64,000 bases of DNA from Jiella pelagia. GTDB lineage: Bacteria > Pseudomonadota > Alphaproteobacteria > Rhizobiales > Rhizobiaceae. The notes under the pieces are model-generated. The model was given only the letters and a program-made list of their open reading frames with translations, did no database searches and had not been told where the DNA came from. Of this stretch, positions 9,700 to 18,441 are shown one piece after another. Location of the stretch: NCBI RefSeq assembly GCF_026898155.1, contig NZ_CP114029.1:1619501-1683500 (forward strand). The letters run 5' to 3'. Positions within the stretch are counted from its first letter, which is position 1, and each line of letters opens with the position of its first letter. Both the position numbers and the translations under genes were made by a program.

Positions 9700-9737
9700 A
9701 AAAAAAAGACCGGCCAAACCCTTGAAGGTGGCCGGTC
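9700..9737 (-). terminator. Strong rho-independent terminator downstream of carD
   Basis: GACCGGCCA pairs with TGGCCGGTC around a 12-base loop. Eight consecutive A flank the left side (T-tail for the minus strand, serving carD), and a T-run lies four bases to the right, so it could also stop plus-strand transcription. Confidence 0.85.
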
Positions 9738-9799
9738 CGAATTTTTGAATTCAACGAAGCAGGCTGGCCTGTCCGGTCCTGCCCGAGAGCTGATCGCTC

Positions 9800-10418
9800 T
9801 CAGGCTGCCTCCTCGTGCTCCTCGGTGGTCTCGTCGGCGTCTGAATCGCCGTCGGCGTCTGCGTCACCCTCAGCCTCGGCGGCGCCTTTCGGTCCACGCT
9901 TTGGCCCCTTGTTGAGGTTGAGGCTCGATCAGCTGCACTGCCTCGGTCTCGGAAACCTCGTTGACGGCGGCAAGCTCGCGCGCCATCCGGCCAAGGGCGG
10001 CCTCATAGAGCTGGCGTTCGGAGTAGGACTGCTCGGGCTGGCTCTCGGCGCGATATAGATCGCGCACGACCTCGGCGATCTGGATGAGATCGCCGGAATT
10101 GATCTTGGCGTCGTACTCCTGAGCCCGCCGGCTCCACATCGTCTTCTTCACGCGCGCACGGCCCTGGACCACCTTCAGCGCACGCTCGACGAAATCGGTC
10201 TCCGACAGCTTGCGCATGCCGACGGTTTTCGCCTTCGCAACCGGTACTTTGAGCCGCATCTTGTCCTTCTCGAAGTCGATGACGAACAGCTCGAGCGTCA
10301 TGCCCGCAACAACCTGTTCCTCGATCGCCACGATCTGGCCGACACCATGCGCAGGGTAGACGATGCTCTCGCCCGTCTTGAAACCCTGGCTTGCGGTTGC
10401 CTTCTTCTGACTGCTCAT
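9800..10418 (-). CDS. carD: CarD-family transcriptional regulator (one-base frameshift near the C-terminus)
   Basis: The N-terminus (FKTGESIVYPAHGVGQIVAI) and the central helices (SDLIQ-type element, MWSRRAQEYDAKINSGD) identify CarD/CdnL, which stabilises RNA polymerase open complexes at rRNA and other promoters. About 165 residues read normally; then an extra base in GAGGCTC (9920-9926) shifts the frame, so the raw frame ends at 9870. Removing it restores the usual acidic tail (KGPKRGPKGAAEAEGDADAD, ending EEHEEAA) and the stop at 9800. I infer a sequencing error, because the restored tail matches the family. Monocistronic. Confidence 0.88.
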
Positions 10419-10938
10419 ACGCTTTTTCTAACTCCCTATTGTGCCGGGCCGAAACAGCCGCTAGACACGGGCGGCAGCCTGAGAGCCACCGGTTGGCGAC
10501 GATCCCTCCAGAAGGATCGACAGATCGCAGCCGCGCTAGGCCAGGATGTCGCCATCCATCGCGCAGGCCGCGTTTTCGTTGTCGGTTCGCTGGAAGAACC
10601 GCCGACGTGGCTGCGATGGGGGAAACAACCTTTCGGAAAACCATCCCGCCCCGAAGACGGGATTGGATGCTAAAGTGCCTTTGCACCCGACTGTGTATGA
10701 CAGCTTACAATATCCCGCCGGAAAATTCAAGGAATACGGGGGGATGCCGCGTTTGTGCAACGCAGCGACCGAAACCTCTGATTCGCGAACGAGTCCCGCG
10801 GCCGAGCCTCCGGCGCCTTAACCGTGACTGCGGCTGGCGCGCCCGGTCATCACGGGCGGAATCCATGCGCAAGCGCCCCGGCCGGGCTGGCTCGGGGCGT
10901 CTTGCGGACTCACAGGTGCGGCGTGCAGACGCGGTCGG
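10419..10938. other. Gene-free stretch between carD and fdxA
   Basis: About 520 bases with no convincing gene; short open frames here lack ribosome binding sites and family features. It must hold the carD promoter (right of 10418). A hairpin at 10874-10899 (CGCCCCG/CGGGGCG) lies just after the fdxA stop on the minus strand and may help end that transcript, though it has no clear T-run. A GAGCCTC at 10804 has the same shape as the expanded sites in genes but cannot be judged in non-coding DNA. Confidence 0.5.
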
Positions 10939-11277
10939 TCAGTCACCCTGGCCGGGCTCCGCCGAAAAGTATTTTTCGAACTTGCCGTCCTCGCCGTCGA
11001 ACTTTTCGCCGTCCTCCGGTCCGTCACGCTTGATCGTGATGTTCGGCCACTTGTCGGCATATTCCGCGTTGACCGTCAGCCACTTGTCGAGGTTCGGCTC
11101 GGTGTCGGGCTTGATCGCTTCGGCTGGGCATTCCGGTTCGCAGACGCCGCAGTCGATGCACTCGTCCGGATGGATGACGAGCATGTTCTCGCCTTCGTAG
11201 AAGCAGTCGACCGGACATACTTCGACGCAGTCCATGTATTTGCAGCGAATGCAATTGTCGGTCACGACATAGGTCAT
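10939..11277 (-). CDS. fdxA: Ferredoxin FdxA, seven-iron type
   Basis: About 112 residues. It begins [20 protein letters not shown], with the 3Fe-4S ligands, followed by the 4Fe-4S motif [12 protein letters not shown] and the extended acidic C-terminus of Azotobacter-type ferredoxin I. It carries single electrons in the cytoplasm. Good ribosome binding site (GAGGA). In many Hyphomicrobiales fdxA sits next to an S4-domain protein and carD, exactly the order seen here, so the neighbourhood is conserved. Confidence 0.95.
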   Translation of the reverse strand: MTYVVTDNCIRCKYMDCVEVCPVDCFYEGENMLVIHPDECIDCGVCEPECPAEAIKPDTEPNLDKWLTVNAEYADKWPNITIKRDGPEDGEKFDGEDGKFEKYFSAEPGQGD

Positions 11278-11577
11278 CTGGCATCCTCATCGGGCGGGCC
11301 GTTTCGCCGCCGTCTTCGCCCGCGCCGCCCGGGCGGCACGCGGGTCTGTTCGTCGTCACAGGACCTAGCCACTCGCAATTTGGCTTGCAAGCGCAAAGCT
11401 TGTCGTCCTTGCGGCCGATCCAGCAAAGATATTTCGCACGCGAAGATCGACACCCGATGCGCCCGGCGGCCGGAGCGATCAAAACCGCCAGGATGCGCCC
11501 GCTTCCATCCGGTTCACGAGCCGACTTCTCGGGATCGCTGCCGAAGGTCCGGCTCCGACCTTCTCGGTCGCGCCTTC
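11278..11577. other. Gene-free stretch between the S4 protein gene and fdxA
   Basis: About 300 bases. I see no gene, repeat or clear terminator. It presumably holds the fdxA promoter (at its right, for the minus strand). Confidence 0.5.
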
Positions 11578-12048
11578 TTACGGCTCGCCACCCTTCAGCC
11601 GCGTCAGCGCTCGCCGCTCCTTCTTCGAAGGGCGAGGCGCCCCGGCCTCCGGTGCACCGAGAGAGGCGGCAGAAGCGTGGCCGGAGGTCTCGCCGGCCGC
11701 TTCCGAAGCGTCCCGCGGTTCCGCAGGTGGCGACAGGTCCTCGTAGAGCGCCGCCGCCTCGCTGGCCGGGCCGCGTCGGTCGCCCGACAGCCGCACCTTC
11801 AAGACCCGGACCGAGCGGGCGTAGGAGATCGTCAGCGTGTCGCCGGGCCGGACCTGGCGCGCGGGATTGGTGATCTTGTCGCGATTGATCCGGACGCCGC
11901 CCGAAAGAACCAGCTTCTGGGCGAGCGTGCGGGACTTCACCACCCGGGCGAAGAACAGCCACTTGTCGAGGCGTTGGGCGCCCGTCCCGCCCCCGGCAAG
12001 CGATGTCTCGCCGTCCTCGTCCGGCTCATGGTCCTTGTCAGCGACCAA
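11578..12048 (-). CDS. S4-domain RNA-binding protein (Hsp15-like)
   Basis: About 156 residues. Residues 25-90 are an S4 domain (QRLDKWLFFARVVKSRTLAQ, then GGVRINRDKITNPARQVRPG) as in Hsp15/HslR, which binds free 50S subunits with stalled nascent chains. The C-terminal ~70 residues are alanine/proline-rich with a basic end (PSKKERRALTRLKGG). The start is an unusual TTG at 12048, overlapping the end of the upstream helicase gene by 11 bases; no ATG or GTG is available in frame. Co-transcription with the helicase and a shared role in RNA or ribosome handling are likely. Confidence 0.85.
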   Translation of the reverse strand: MVADKDHEPDEDGETSLAGGGTGAQRLDKWLFFARVVKSRTLAQKLVLSGGVRINRDKITNPARQVRPGDTLTISYARSVRVLKVRLSGDRRGPASEAAALYEDLSPPAEPRDASEAAGETSGHASAASLGAPEAGAPRPSKKERRALTRLKGGEP

Positions 12049-15000
12049 GCTTTTCCTTCAGTGCAGCGAGCTTGGCGAAGGGCGAATCCGGATCGATCCG
12101 CTGCGGGGCCTTGTCGCGACGATTGCCGCCATCGCCCTTGTCGCGGTTGGGCCCACGGTTCTGGCCGCGATCCGGCCGCTCCGAAGCGTCCTTGTTCGGG
12201 AAGTCGCGGCCCTCGCGGCCCTTGCCCTTCGGGCCGCCCTTGCCGCGACGCTGCTGGCGCTCCTCGCCTTCCGGCCGATCCGGCCGGTTCCCACCGCGGG
12301 AAAAGCGCTGCTGGCCGTCCGCCTCGACGCGCTGGCCCGCGCCCTCCGGGCGGCCTGCCGCTTGCGAGCCTTGCGGTTCCGCGCCCTGACCGGGCCGGCG
12401 TCCCCGACGGCCGTGCCGGTTCTGCCCGGCATTGTTGCGGTCGCCGCGATGCGGCCGCCAGACCTGGACGATGCGCTGCTCGGCCGGCTCGGCTGGAGCC
12501 TCCTCTGCAGCGGCTGGCTCAGCTGCCGCTTCAGCCGGCTCCGCTGCAGTTGCGGACACTGGTTCGTCGGCGATCCCGCCCGCCACATCCGGCCCGTCGC
12601 CGGTCGATGCAGCAGCGTCGGCGGCAGTGGCTTCGGCAGCAGCCTCGACCGTCGCGCCGGTCGCCTGCTCCGTCTCCGCCGTCACTTCTGCGACAGGCGC
12701 GGCGGCGGTCGGCTCGCCGAGCGTCGTTGCATCCTGCGCTGCAGCTTCCGGCGAAGCCGCCGATTCGGCAGAAACCTCGTCTGCCGAAGCCTCTGCGCCA
12801 GCCGCCTCGACCGGGGCAGTGTCGGCATCCGGAGCTGCGTCCGAATGTCCGTCCGCTGCGGGTTCCGCGCTTTCGTCGGAAGCCGCGACTTCACTCACCG
12901 CGCCCTCGACTGCGCCATCGGCACCTGCCTCACTCGCCGTTTCAGGCACCTGCGGCGCTACGGCGCTGGCCGCGGCTTCCGCTGCCTTGCGCGCAGCTTC
13001 CGCCTTTTCGGCCGTCTCCTTGGCCGCGGCTTCGTCATCGAGGCGGTTCAGCTCCGCCTCGACGGCGTCTGCTTCCATCGGCTGCGGCCGGTAGCCGAGA
13101 CCCTTGAGAATCTCGTCCATGTCGTCGGCGGTGGCGCCGAGGATCGACATCATCGCCGGCGTCAACAGGAACTGGGCGCCGTTGTAGCCGCCGTCCGGCC
13201 GCCGGCCGGTGCCGGGCTTCCACGCGAGCGCGGGCCGGATGAGATCGGCCAGACGCTCCAGAATGTCGACGCGCACCGCGCGCCGGCCGAGCAGCCGATA
13301 GCCGGCGAGCTTGTAGAAGATCGGATCGTAGGAGGTATCGGCGACCGCCGAGGTCCGCCCTGTGGCCAGGAGATGGGTCACGTCGCCGAAGCCAGCCCGG
13401 TCCCGGCCGTCGTTCTGGATCGCCCAGAGCAGCGTCAGCAGGCTGGCCGGCGCCGGCTTGATCAACGCCGGCACGAAGATGTGGTAGGCACCGAACCTGA
13501 CGCCGCAGCGCCTCAGCGCCGCCCGCGCGCCCTGATCCAGCGCCCGCACTTCCTCGGAGACGTCGCGGCGCTGCAGGATGCCGTATTCCTCGACGAGGCG
13601 GTAGGCGAGACCGCGGGCAACGCCCTCGAGCCCCTCGGCCTGCTTCAGATCGGCGAGCGGTTTCAGGACGGTGGAGACCTGATATGTGACGAAACGCTCG
13701 AGCCGGTTCGCCACCATGTCCCGCGACGGGCCGGTCAGCTGCTCGTCGGCCAGCAGCACGATTCGCGGCTTCAGCGGGTCCTCGCCGCCGGTCAGCGTCG
13801 CGACCGGCGCACCGAGCCAGCGGATCAGCCCGTCGGAGCCGAGAGCCAGATCGCCGTTTGGCGAATTGGCGAAACGCTCGGCCCGCTTGTCGAACTCGCC
13901 GGCCAGCGCCTTTTGCGCAGCCGTTCGCACGGCCCGACCGTCAGCACCCTCGGCCTTCGTGTCGGGCGAGAAACGAAAACCCTGCAGTTCGCCCACGGCG
14001 TGGCCCTCGACCGTCACCGTACCGTCGTTGGCGATTTCTGCTTCCATGAACGCGTTCTCTCTCAGCCGCTTCATCAAGACGCTTGTCCTGCGGTCTACGA
14101 ACCGTTTCGTCAACCTGTCGTGCAAAGCGTCGGACAGTCGGTCCTCGATGTCGCGAGTCTTTTCCTGCCAGTGTGTCGGATCGGCAAGCCATTCCGGCCG
14201 GTGCGAAATATAGGTCCAGGTGCGGATTTCGGCGATCCGCTGGGACAGTGTGTCGAGATCGCCCTCGATGCGATCGGCCCGGCGGACCTGAGCCGCCATG
14301 TAGTCTTCGGAGACATGGCCGTTGTCGGCGACGTCGGAATAAATCGAGGCGATGATCTCGGCATGCTGGGCAGGCGCGATGCGCCGATAGTCGGGAAGCT
14401 TGCAGGCTTCCCACAAAAGCTCGACGCGCTTTGCCCCCCTCGCCCGCTTGGCGATGTCGGGCAGGCGCGAGAGGAACTCCAGCGCCCGCTGGTCGACCGC
14501 CGGCAGCGCCTTCGCCAGGGCCTCGTTCGGCGGTGGCTGCTCGAGACTGTCCTTCAGCGCGTCGATGGAGCCGAAGTCGAGATTGCCGCTGCGCCACTGC
14601 AGCACCTTCACCGGCGCGAAGGAATGGGCTTCCAAAGCCTCGACGAGTTCATCGGGCAGCGGATTGACCTGGCCGGTCACGCCGAAGGTACCGTCGCGGA
14701 CGTGACGGCCCGCCCGCCCGGCGATCTGGCCGTATTCGGCCGCCGTCAGCTGGCGGTACTGGAAGCCGTCGAATTTCCAGTCCTGGGCGAAGGCGACGTG
14801 GTCGACGTCGAGATTGAGCCCCATGCCGATGGCGTCGGTGGCAACGAGATAGTCGACCTCGCCGGCCTGGTAGAGCTCGACCTGGGCGTTGCGGGTGCGT
14901 GGGCTCAGCGCCCCGAGAACCACCGCCGCGCCGCCTCTCTGTCGCCGAATCAGCTCGGCGATGGCGTAGACCTCTTCGGCCGAAAAGGCGACGATGGCCG

Positions 15001-15541
15001 AACGCCGCGGCAATCGGGTGATCTTCTTCGAACCGGCATAGAGAAGGTTCGACATGCGCGGCCGCGTCTGCGTCGAAAGGCCCGGGATCAGCCGGCCGAG
15101 GACGCCCTGCATGGTGCCGGCGCCGAGCAGCAGCGTCTCCTGAAAGCCTCGGGCGGTGAGGATCCGGTCGGTGAAGGTGTGGCCGCGTTCGAGATCGCCG
15201 GCGAGTTGGACCTCGTCGACGGCGACGAAGGCAGTGCCGGGATTGCGCGGCATCGCCTCGACGGTGCAGACGAAATAGCGGGCGTTCGGCGGCCGGATCT
15301 TCTCCTCGCCGGTGATCAGCGCGACATGGCCGGCGCCCACCCGGTCGCAGACCTTCTGATAGACCTCGCGGGCGAGCAGCCGCAGCGGCAGGCCGATGGT
15401 GCCGGAGCCATGAGCGATCATCCGCTCGATGGCCAGATGGGTCTTGCCGGTGTTGGTCGGGCCAAGGACGGCCGTGACATTGGCGTCGGCGGGGCGGCTT
15501 GCGCCGGAGTTCGATGCGGATGCAAAGGTTAGGCGGTTCAT
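12038..15541 (-). CDS. SUV3-like ATP-dependent RNA helicase with long acidic/basic tail
   Basis: About 1167 residues. The N-terminal ~450 residues are a superfamily 2 helicase core: Walker A (GPTNTGKTH), motif II DEVQ, a SAT-like motif and a C-terminal motif (YGQIAGRAGRHVRDG). The layout matches the SUV3 mitochondrial RNA helicase group, which has alphaproteobacterial homologues. From about residue 820 there is a long alanine/glutamate-rich region, then an arginine/glycine-rich stretch (QNRHGRRGRRPGQG) and a conserved end (SPFAKLAALKEKLGR). The tail is probably disordered and RNA-binding. One unexpanded GAGCTC lies here, at 14873. It precedes the S4 gene with overlapping frames. Confidence 0.85.
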   Translation of the reverse strand: MNRLTFASASNSGASRPADANVTAVLGPTNTGKTHLAIERMIAHGSGTIGLPLRLLAREVYQKVCDRVGAGHVALITGEEKIRPPNARYFVCTVEAMPRNPGTAFVAVDEVQLAGDLERGHTFTDRILTARGFQETLLLGAGTMQGVLGRLIPGLSTQTRPRMSNLLYAGSKKITRLPRRSAIVAFSAEEVYAIAELIRRQRGGAAVVLGALSPRTRNAQVELYQAGEVDYLVATDAIGMGLNLDVDHVAFAQDWKFDGFQYRQLTAAEYGQIAGRAGRHVRDGTFGVTGQVNPLPDELVEALEAHSFAPVKVLQWRSGNLDFGSIDALKDSLEQPPPNEALAKALPAVDQRALEFLSRLPDIAKRARGAKRVELLWEACKLPDYRRIAPAQHAEIIASIYSDVADNGHVSEDYMAAQVRRADRIEGDLDTLSQRIAEIRTWTYISHRPEWLADPTHWQEKTRDIEDRLSDALHDRLTKRFVDRRTSVLMKRLRENAFMEAEIANDGTVTVEGHAVGELQGFRFSPDTKAEGADGRAVRTAAQKALAGEFDKRAERFANSPNGDLALGSDGLIRWLGAPVATLTGGEDPLKPRIVLLADEQLTGPSRDMVANRLERFVTYQVSTVLKPLADLKQAEGLEGVARGLAYRLVEEYGILQRRDVSEEVRALDQGARAALRRCGVRFGAYHIFVPALIKPAPASLLTLLWAIQNDGRDRAGFGDVTHLLATGRTSAVADTSYDPIFYKLAGYRLLGRRAVRVDILERLADLIRPALAWKPGTGRRPDGGYNGAQFLLTPAMMSILGATADDMDEILKGLGYRPQPMEADAVEAELNRLDDEAAAKETAEKAEAARKAAEAAASAVAPQVPETASEAGADGAVEGAVSEVAASDESAEPAADGHSDAAPDADTAPVEAAGAEASADEVSAESAASPEAAAQDATTLGEPTAAAPVAEVTAETEQATGATVEAAAEATAADAAASTGDGPDVAGGIADEPVSATAAEPAEAAAEPAAAEEAPAEPAEQRIVQVWRPHRGDRNNAGQNRHGRRGRRPGQGAEPQGSQAAGRPEGAGQRVEADGQQRFSRGGNRPDRPEGEERQQRRGKGGPKGKGREGRDFPNKDASERPDRGQNRGPNRDKGDGGNRRDKAPQRIDPDSPFAKLAALKEKLGR

Positions 15542-15798
15542 GAGCCCGTCGATCTGGGGGCGGCGGGGATGCGAGGAAACGGATCTCGCTGCTGTTTCGC
15601 TAACCTAGTGCGCTGGAAGCCAATGCAAAAGCCTCGACCTCGAAGCGGACGGAGAATACAGCTTACCGCAACTGCAGGCGAGACGCGTCAACGCCCCGCC
15701 AGGGCCCGCCCGCCGCTGCGGCCGCGCGCCCTTCTTGATCCGGGCGCCTCCTGAACCGCGATCGGCGGTCGCCTTTTGCGCCTTCCATCCGGGCTCGG

Positions 15799-16014
15799 AT
15801 GAGGGCGACGTCCTTCGGCTGGTTCGCCAATGCGATCGAGACGTCCTACGATCTGAGCATGGAGCGCCTTTCCGCCGACATTGACTGGAAGGGCCTGTTC
15901 GAGACGGCCCTTGGTGCCATTCTCGGCATCGCAAGCTCGGACAGCGATCAGTGGAACTTTGGCCACAAGGTTGCCGAGGACCTGGGCTACGGGGTCACCA
16001 ACGCGTGGGCATGA
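15799..16014 (+). CDS. Possible small hypothetical protein upstream of vapBC
   Basis: An ATG-started frame of 71 residues with ordinary composition (DWKGLFETALGAILGIASSD) that looks more protein-like than the shadow frames around it. It matches no family I recognise and no convincing ribosome binding site precedes it. It may be a fragment of a larger lost gene next to the toxin-antitoxin pair. Low confidence that it is expressed. Confidence 0.3.
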   Translation: MRATSFGWFANAIETSYDLSMERLSADIDWKGLFETALGAILGIASSDSDQWNFGHKVAEDLGYGVTNAWA

Positions 16015-16033
16015 ACCGCTTGACCGATTCAAT

Positions 16034-16059
16034 GTAGCAACATATTTTTACGTTACTAC
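16034..16059. promoter_or_regulatory. Probable VapBC autoregulatory operator
   Basis: GTAGCAAC and GTTACTAC form an inverted repeat (one mismatch) with an A/T-rich 10-base spacer, ending 12 bases before the antitoxin ATG. Antitoxins of this class repress their own operon by binding such palindromes. The A/T-rich core contrasts with the GC-rich surroundings. Confidence 0.6.
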
Positions 16060-16071
16060 AAAGAGGCGGTC

Positions 16072-16323
16072 ATGGCCACGATCTCGTCACGCGAACTCAA
16101 TCAGGACATCGGGGCGGCGAAGCGCGCCGCCGCCGTGGCACCGGTCGTCATCACCGATCGGGGCAAGCCTGCCTTCGTCCTGATGACGCATGAGGAATAC
16201 CTGCGGATGAGCGGCGAGAAGGCCGGCCCCACCATGCTCGATCTCCTCGCCAACGAGGACGCCGCCGGTATCGCCATCGACTTCGAGCGCCCGGCGCTGT
16301 CTGGCCGGGATGTCGAGTTTTGA
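16072..16323 (+). CDS. Phd/YefM-family antitoxin of a VapBC-type pair
   Basis: About 83 residues. The N-terminus (ISSRELNQDIGAAKRAA) and VVITDRGKPAFVLMTHEEYL are diagnostic of the Phd/YefM DNA-binding antitoxin fold. The C-terminal part (LLANEDAAGIAIDFERP) should wrap around the toxin. It has an AGAGG ribosome binding site and overlaps the toxin start (TTGA), so translation of the two is coupled. Likely negatively autoregulated through the palindrome just upstream. Confidence 0.88.
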   Translation: MATISSRELNQDIGAAKRAAAVAPVVITDRGKPAFVLMTHEEYLRMSGEKAGPTMLDLLANEDAAGIAIDFERPALSGRDVEF

Positions 16324-16748
16324 CGACATACCTCGTCGACACGAACGTCCTCTCGGAAGCCCGCAAGGGCCGCCGGGCCGATCCGCTCGTGCAGCGGTGG
16401 TTCGAGGAGGTCCCACAGCGCGCCTTCTTCCTGTCGGCGATCACCATCATGGAGATCCGCTGGGGCATCCTGCGCCTCGCGCGCCGCGCCCCCGACGACG
16501 CGGCCGTCCTCGGCCGCTGGCTCACCGGCAACGTCCTGCCTGCCTATGACGGCCGCATCCTGCCGTTCGGCGCGACGGAGGCGCTGTTGTGTGGCGCGAT
16601 GCAGGCCGAGGCAGGCACCGAGAGCTATGACAGCCTCTTAGCCGCGACGGCCGCAGTCCACGGCCTCGTGGTGCTCACCAGGAACACGCGGGATTTCCGC
16701 TTTCCCGAGATCACAGTCATCGATCCATTTGTGCAGGGTCCGGGCTAG
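16320..16748 (+). CDS. vapC: PIN-domain toxin, VapC-type ribonuclease
   Basis: About 142 residues. It has the PIN acidic residues: YLVDTNVLSE (first Asp), ITIMEIRWGI (Glu) and ESYDSLLAATA (Asp), and a final TRNTRDF element. VapC toxins cut tRNA or rRNA when not bound by antitoxin. The start is TTG overlapping the antitoxin stop. The pair sits between the glyQ 3' end and the helicase 5' end, where rhizobia often keep a membrane protein and glyS, so it may be an insertion at that locus. Confidence 0.9.
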   Translation: MTTYLVDTNVLSEARKGRRADPLVQRWFEEVPQRAFFLSAITIMEIRWGILRLARRAPDDAAVLGRWLTGNVLPAYDGRILPFGATEALLCGAMQAEAGTESYDSLLAATAAVHGLVVLTRNTRDFRFPEITVIDPFVQGPG

Positions 16749-16805
16749 GCGTTCGGCACCGCCGGAACCGCCCGGCTGCGCCTGTCGATCTGCTTCCACT
16801 TCATC

Positions 16806-17766
16806 TCAGCCCTTCCAATTTGCCCCGCCGGCATCGGTCAGAAGAAACGCCTCGCCGCAGGCTTTCGCCAGGTTGCGGACGCGCAGGATGTAGCTCTGGC
16901 GCTCGGTCACCGAGATGACGCCGCGGGCGTCGAGCAGGTTGAAGACGTGGGATGCCTTGATGCACTGGTCGTAGGCCGGCAGGACGCATTTGTGCAGGCC
17001 GCCGGCTTGCCCCGGAGCGCCGAAGGCGAGAACCGCCTTGCACTCGTTTTCCGCATCGATGAAGTGCTGGTGCAGGATCTTCGTGTCGGCGATCTCGAAA
17101 TTGTAGCGGGAATATTCCTGCTCGGCCTGCAGGAAGACGTCGCCATAGGTGACCTTCTCCGCCCCCTCGCGGCCGTTGAAGTTGAGGTCGTAGACGTTGT
17201 CGACGTTCTGGACATACATCGCGAGGCGCTCGAGCCCGTAGGTCAATTCGCCGGCAACGGGGGCGCATTCGATGCCGCAGACCTGCTGGAAGTAGGTGAA
17301 CTGGGAGACCTCCATGCCGTCGCACCAGCATTCCCAGCCGAGGCCCCAGGCGCCGAGCGTCGGGCTCTCCCAGTCGTCCTCGACGAAGCGGATGTCGTGC
17401 AGGCCCGTGTCGATGCCGATCGCCTTCAGCGAGCCGAGATAGAGGCTCCTGCAGGTTCGACGGGTTGGGCTTCAGGATCACCTGATACTGATAGTAGTGC
17501 TGCAGCCGGTTGGGGTTCTCGCCGTAGCGACCGTCCTTGGGACGCCGCGATGGCTGGACATAGGCCGCGTTCCACGGCCGGGGGCCGAGGGCGCGCAGGG
17601 TCGTTGCCGGATGAAACGTCCCGGCGCCCACCTCCATGTCGTAGGGCTGGAGCACGACGCAGCCGTAATCGGCCCAGTAGCGATGCAGCGTCAGAATCAG
17701 CGCCTGGAAGGAGCGGCGCGGATCCATGTGGGGGGCGATGTCTGTCATTTCGGAACGGTCCGGCAT
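16806..17766 (-). CDS. glyQ: Glycyl-tRNA synthetase alpha subunit (one-base frameshift)
   Basis: Class II synthetase alpha chain that charges tRNA-Gly together with GlyS. The N-terminal part ([40 protein letters not shown]) and the remainder ([40 protein letters not shown]) lie in different frames. The join is at GAGGCTC (17442-17448): dropping one base gives [20 protein letters not shown], as in all GlyQ. About 319 residues after correction. Since the gene is essential, the shift is almost certainly not real. Start could be 17766, 17748 or 17727. No glyS follows on this strand within the window. Confidence 0.92.
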
Positions 17767-17934
17767 GAGCCCGCGGAGCGAAACGCGGCGGGCGAAAAGG
17801 GTCGGACGCGAGTTGCCACGGGCGCGGGAGGGCGGTCAAGGTTTCGGCAGATGCTTGCGCGCCGACTGGCAGCGAACCACGATCTTCGATGGTCGTTTTC
17901 TTCGGAAAGAAACCAGCGGCATCGGAAGGAGACC

Positions 17935-18282
17935 ATGGCTGACAACATCACGGCCTACCCGGCATTCTGGCATCATTACCTGCGCGAGCATTCGTCGCCG
18001 CGAACGCGGGCCCCTGCACTATTCGGTACGGTGCTGGCACTTGCCATCCTCGTCCTCGGCCTGTTCGTTTTCGAACCGTGGCTGATCCCCGCGGCGATCG
18101 TATGCGGCTATTTCTTGGCCTGGATCGGACACATGACGATCGGGCGGAACCGGCCGGCGACCTTCACCTATCCGCTCTGGTCGCTCGGCTCGGACTTCCG
18201 GAGGTTCTTCCTCTGGATCATCGGACAACCCGGCAGGCACCTGCGGGCGGAAGGCGTCGAGGCAGCAACGCGCAAAGGCTGA
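17935..18282 (+). CDS. DUF962/Mpo1-like membrane protein
   Basis: About 115 residues. It has the family pattern FWHHYLREHSSPRTR, two hydrophobic segments, WIGHMTIGRNRPATF and then YPLWSLGSDFRRF. The histidines line the active site of yeast Mpo1, an iron-dependent dioxygenase acting on 2-hydroxy fatty acids; the bacterial role is unproven. Excellent ribosome binding site (GGAAGGAG) before ATG 17935. Divergent from glyQ and alone on its strand. Confidence 0.82.
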   Translation: MADNITAYPAFWHHYLREHSSPRTRAPALFGTVLALAILVLGLFVFEPWLIPAAIVCGYFLAWIGHMTIGRNRPATFTYPLWSLGSDFRRFFLWIIGQPGRHLRAEGVEAATRKG

Positions 18283-18441
18283 CCGCCGCGTTCCAATTGG
18301 TGGCCGTCCCTTGCCATCGCTATCGTGTTTGTGGCTGGCCTTGAGCGCGAGAGACCGTCGTCGTGGCACTTCACGATCGAGGAACCGAGGGCATAGGCGC
18401 CTCTTGGCAGGCCACGCAATGCACAGCCTTCCGGCCGCGGC

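Noticed and set aside
9870..10418. CarD with a natural short basic C-terminus
   Set aside because: Removing one base restores the acidic tail typical of the family, and the break is at the same motif as thirteen other frameshifts.
11837..15532. A 1231-residue plus-strand open frame
   Set aside because: It is the shadow of the helicase gene on the other strand; it lacks any family pattern and is arginine-rich as expected from antisense GC-rich DNA.
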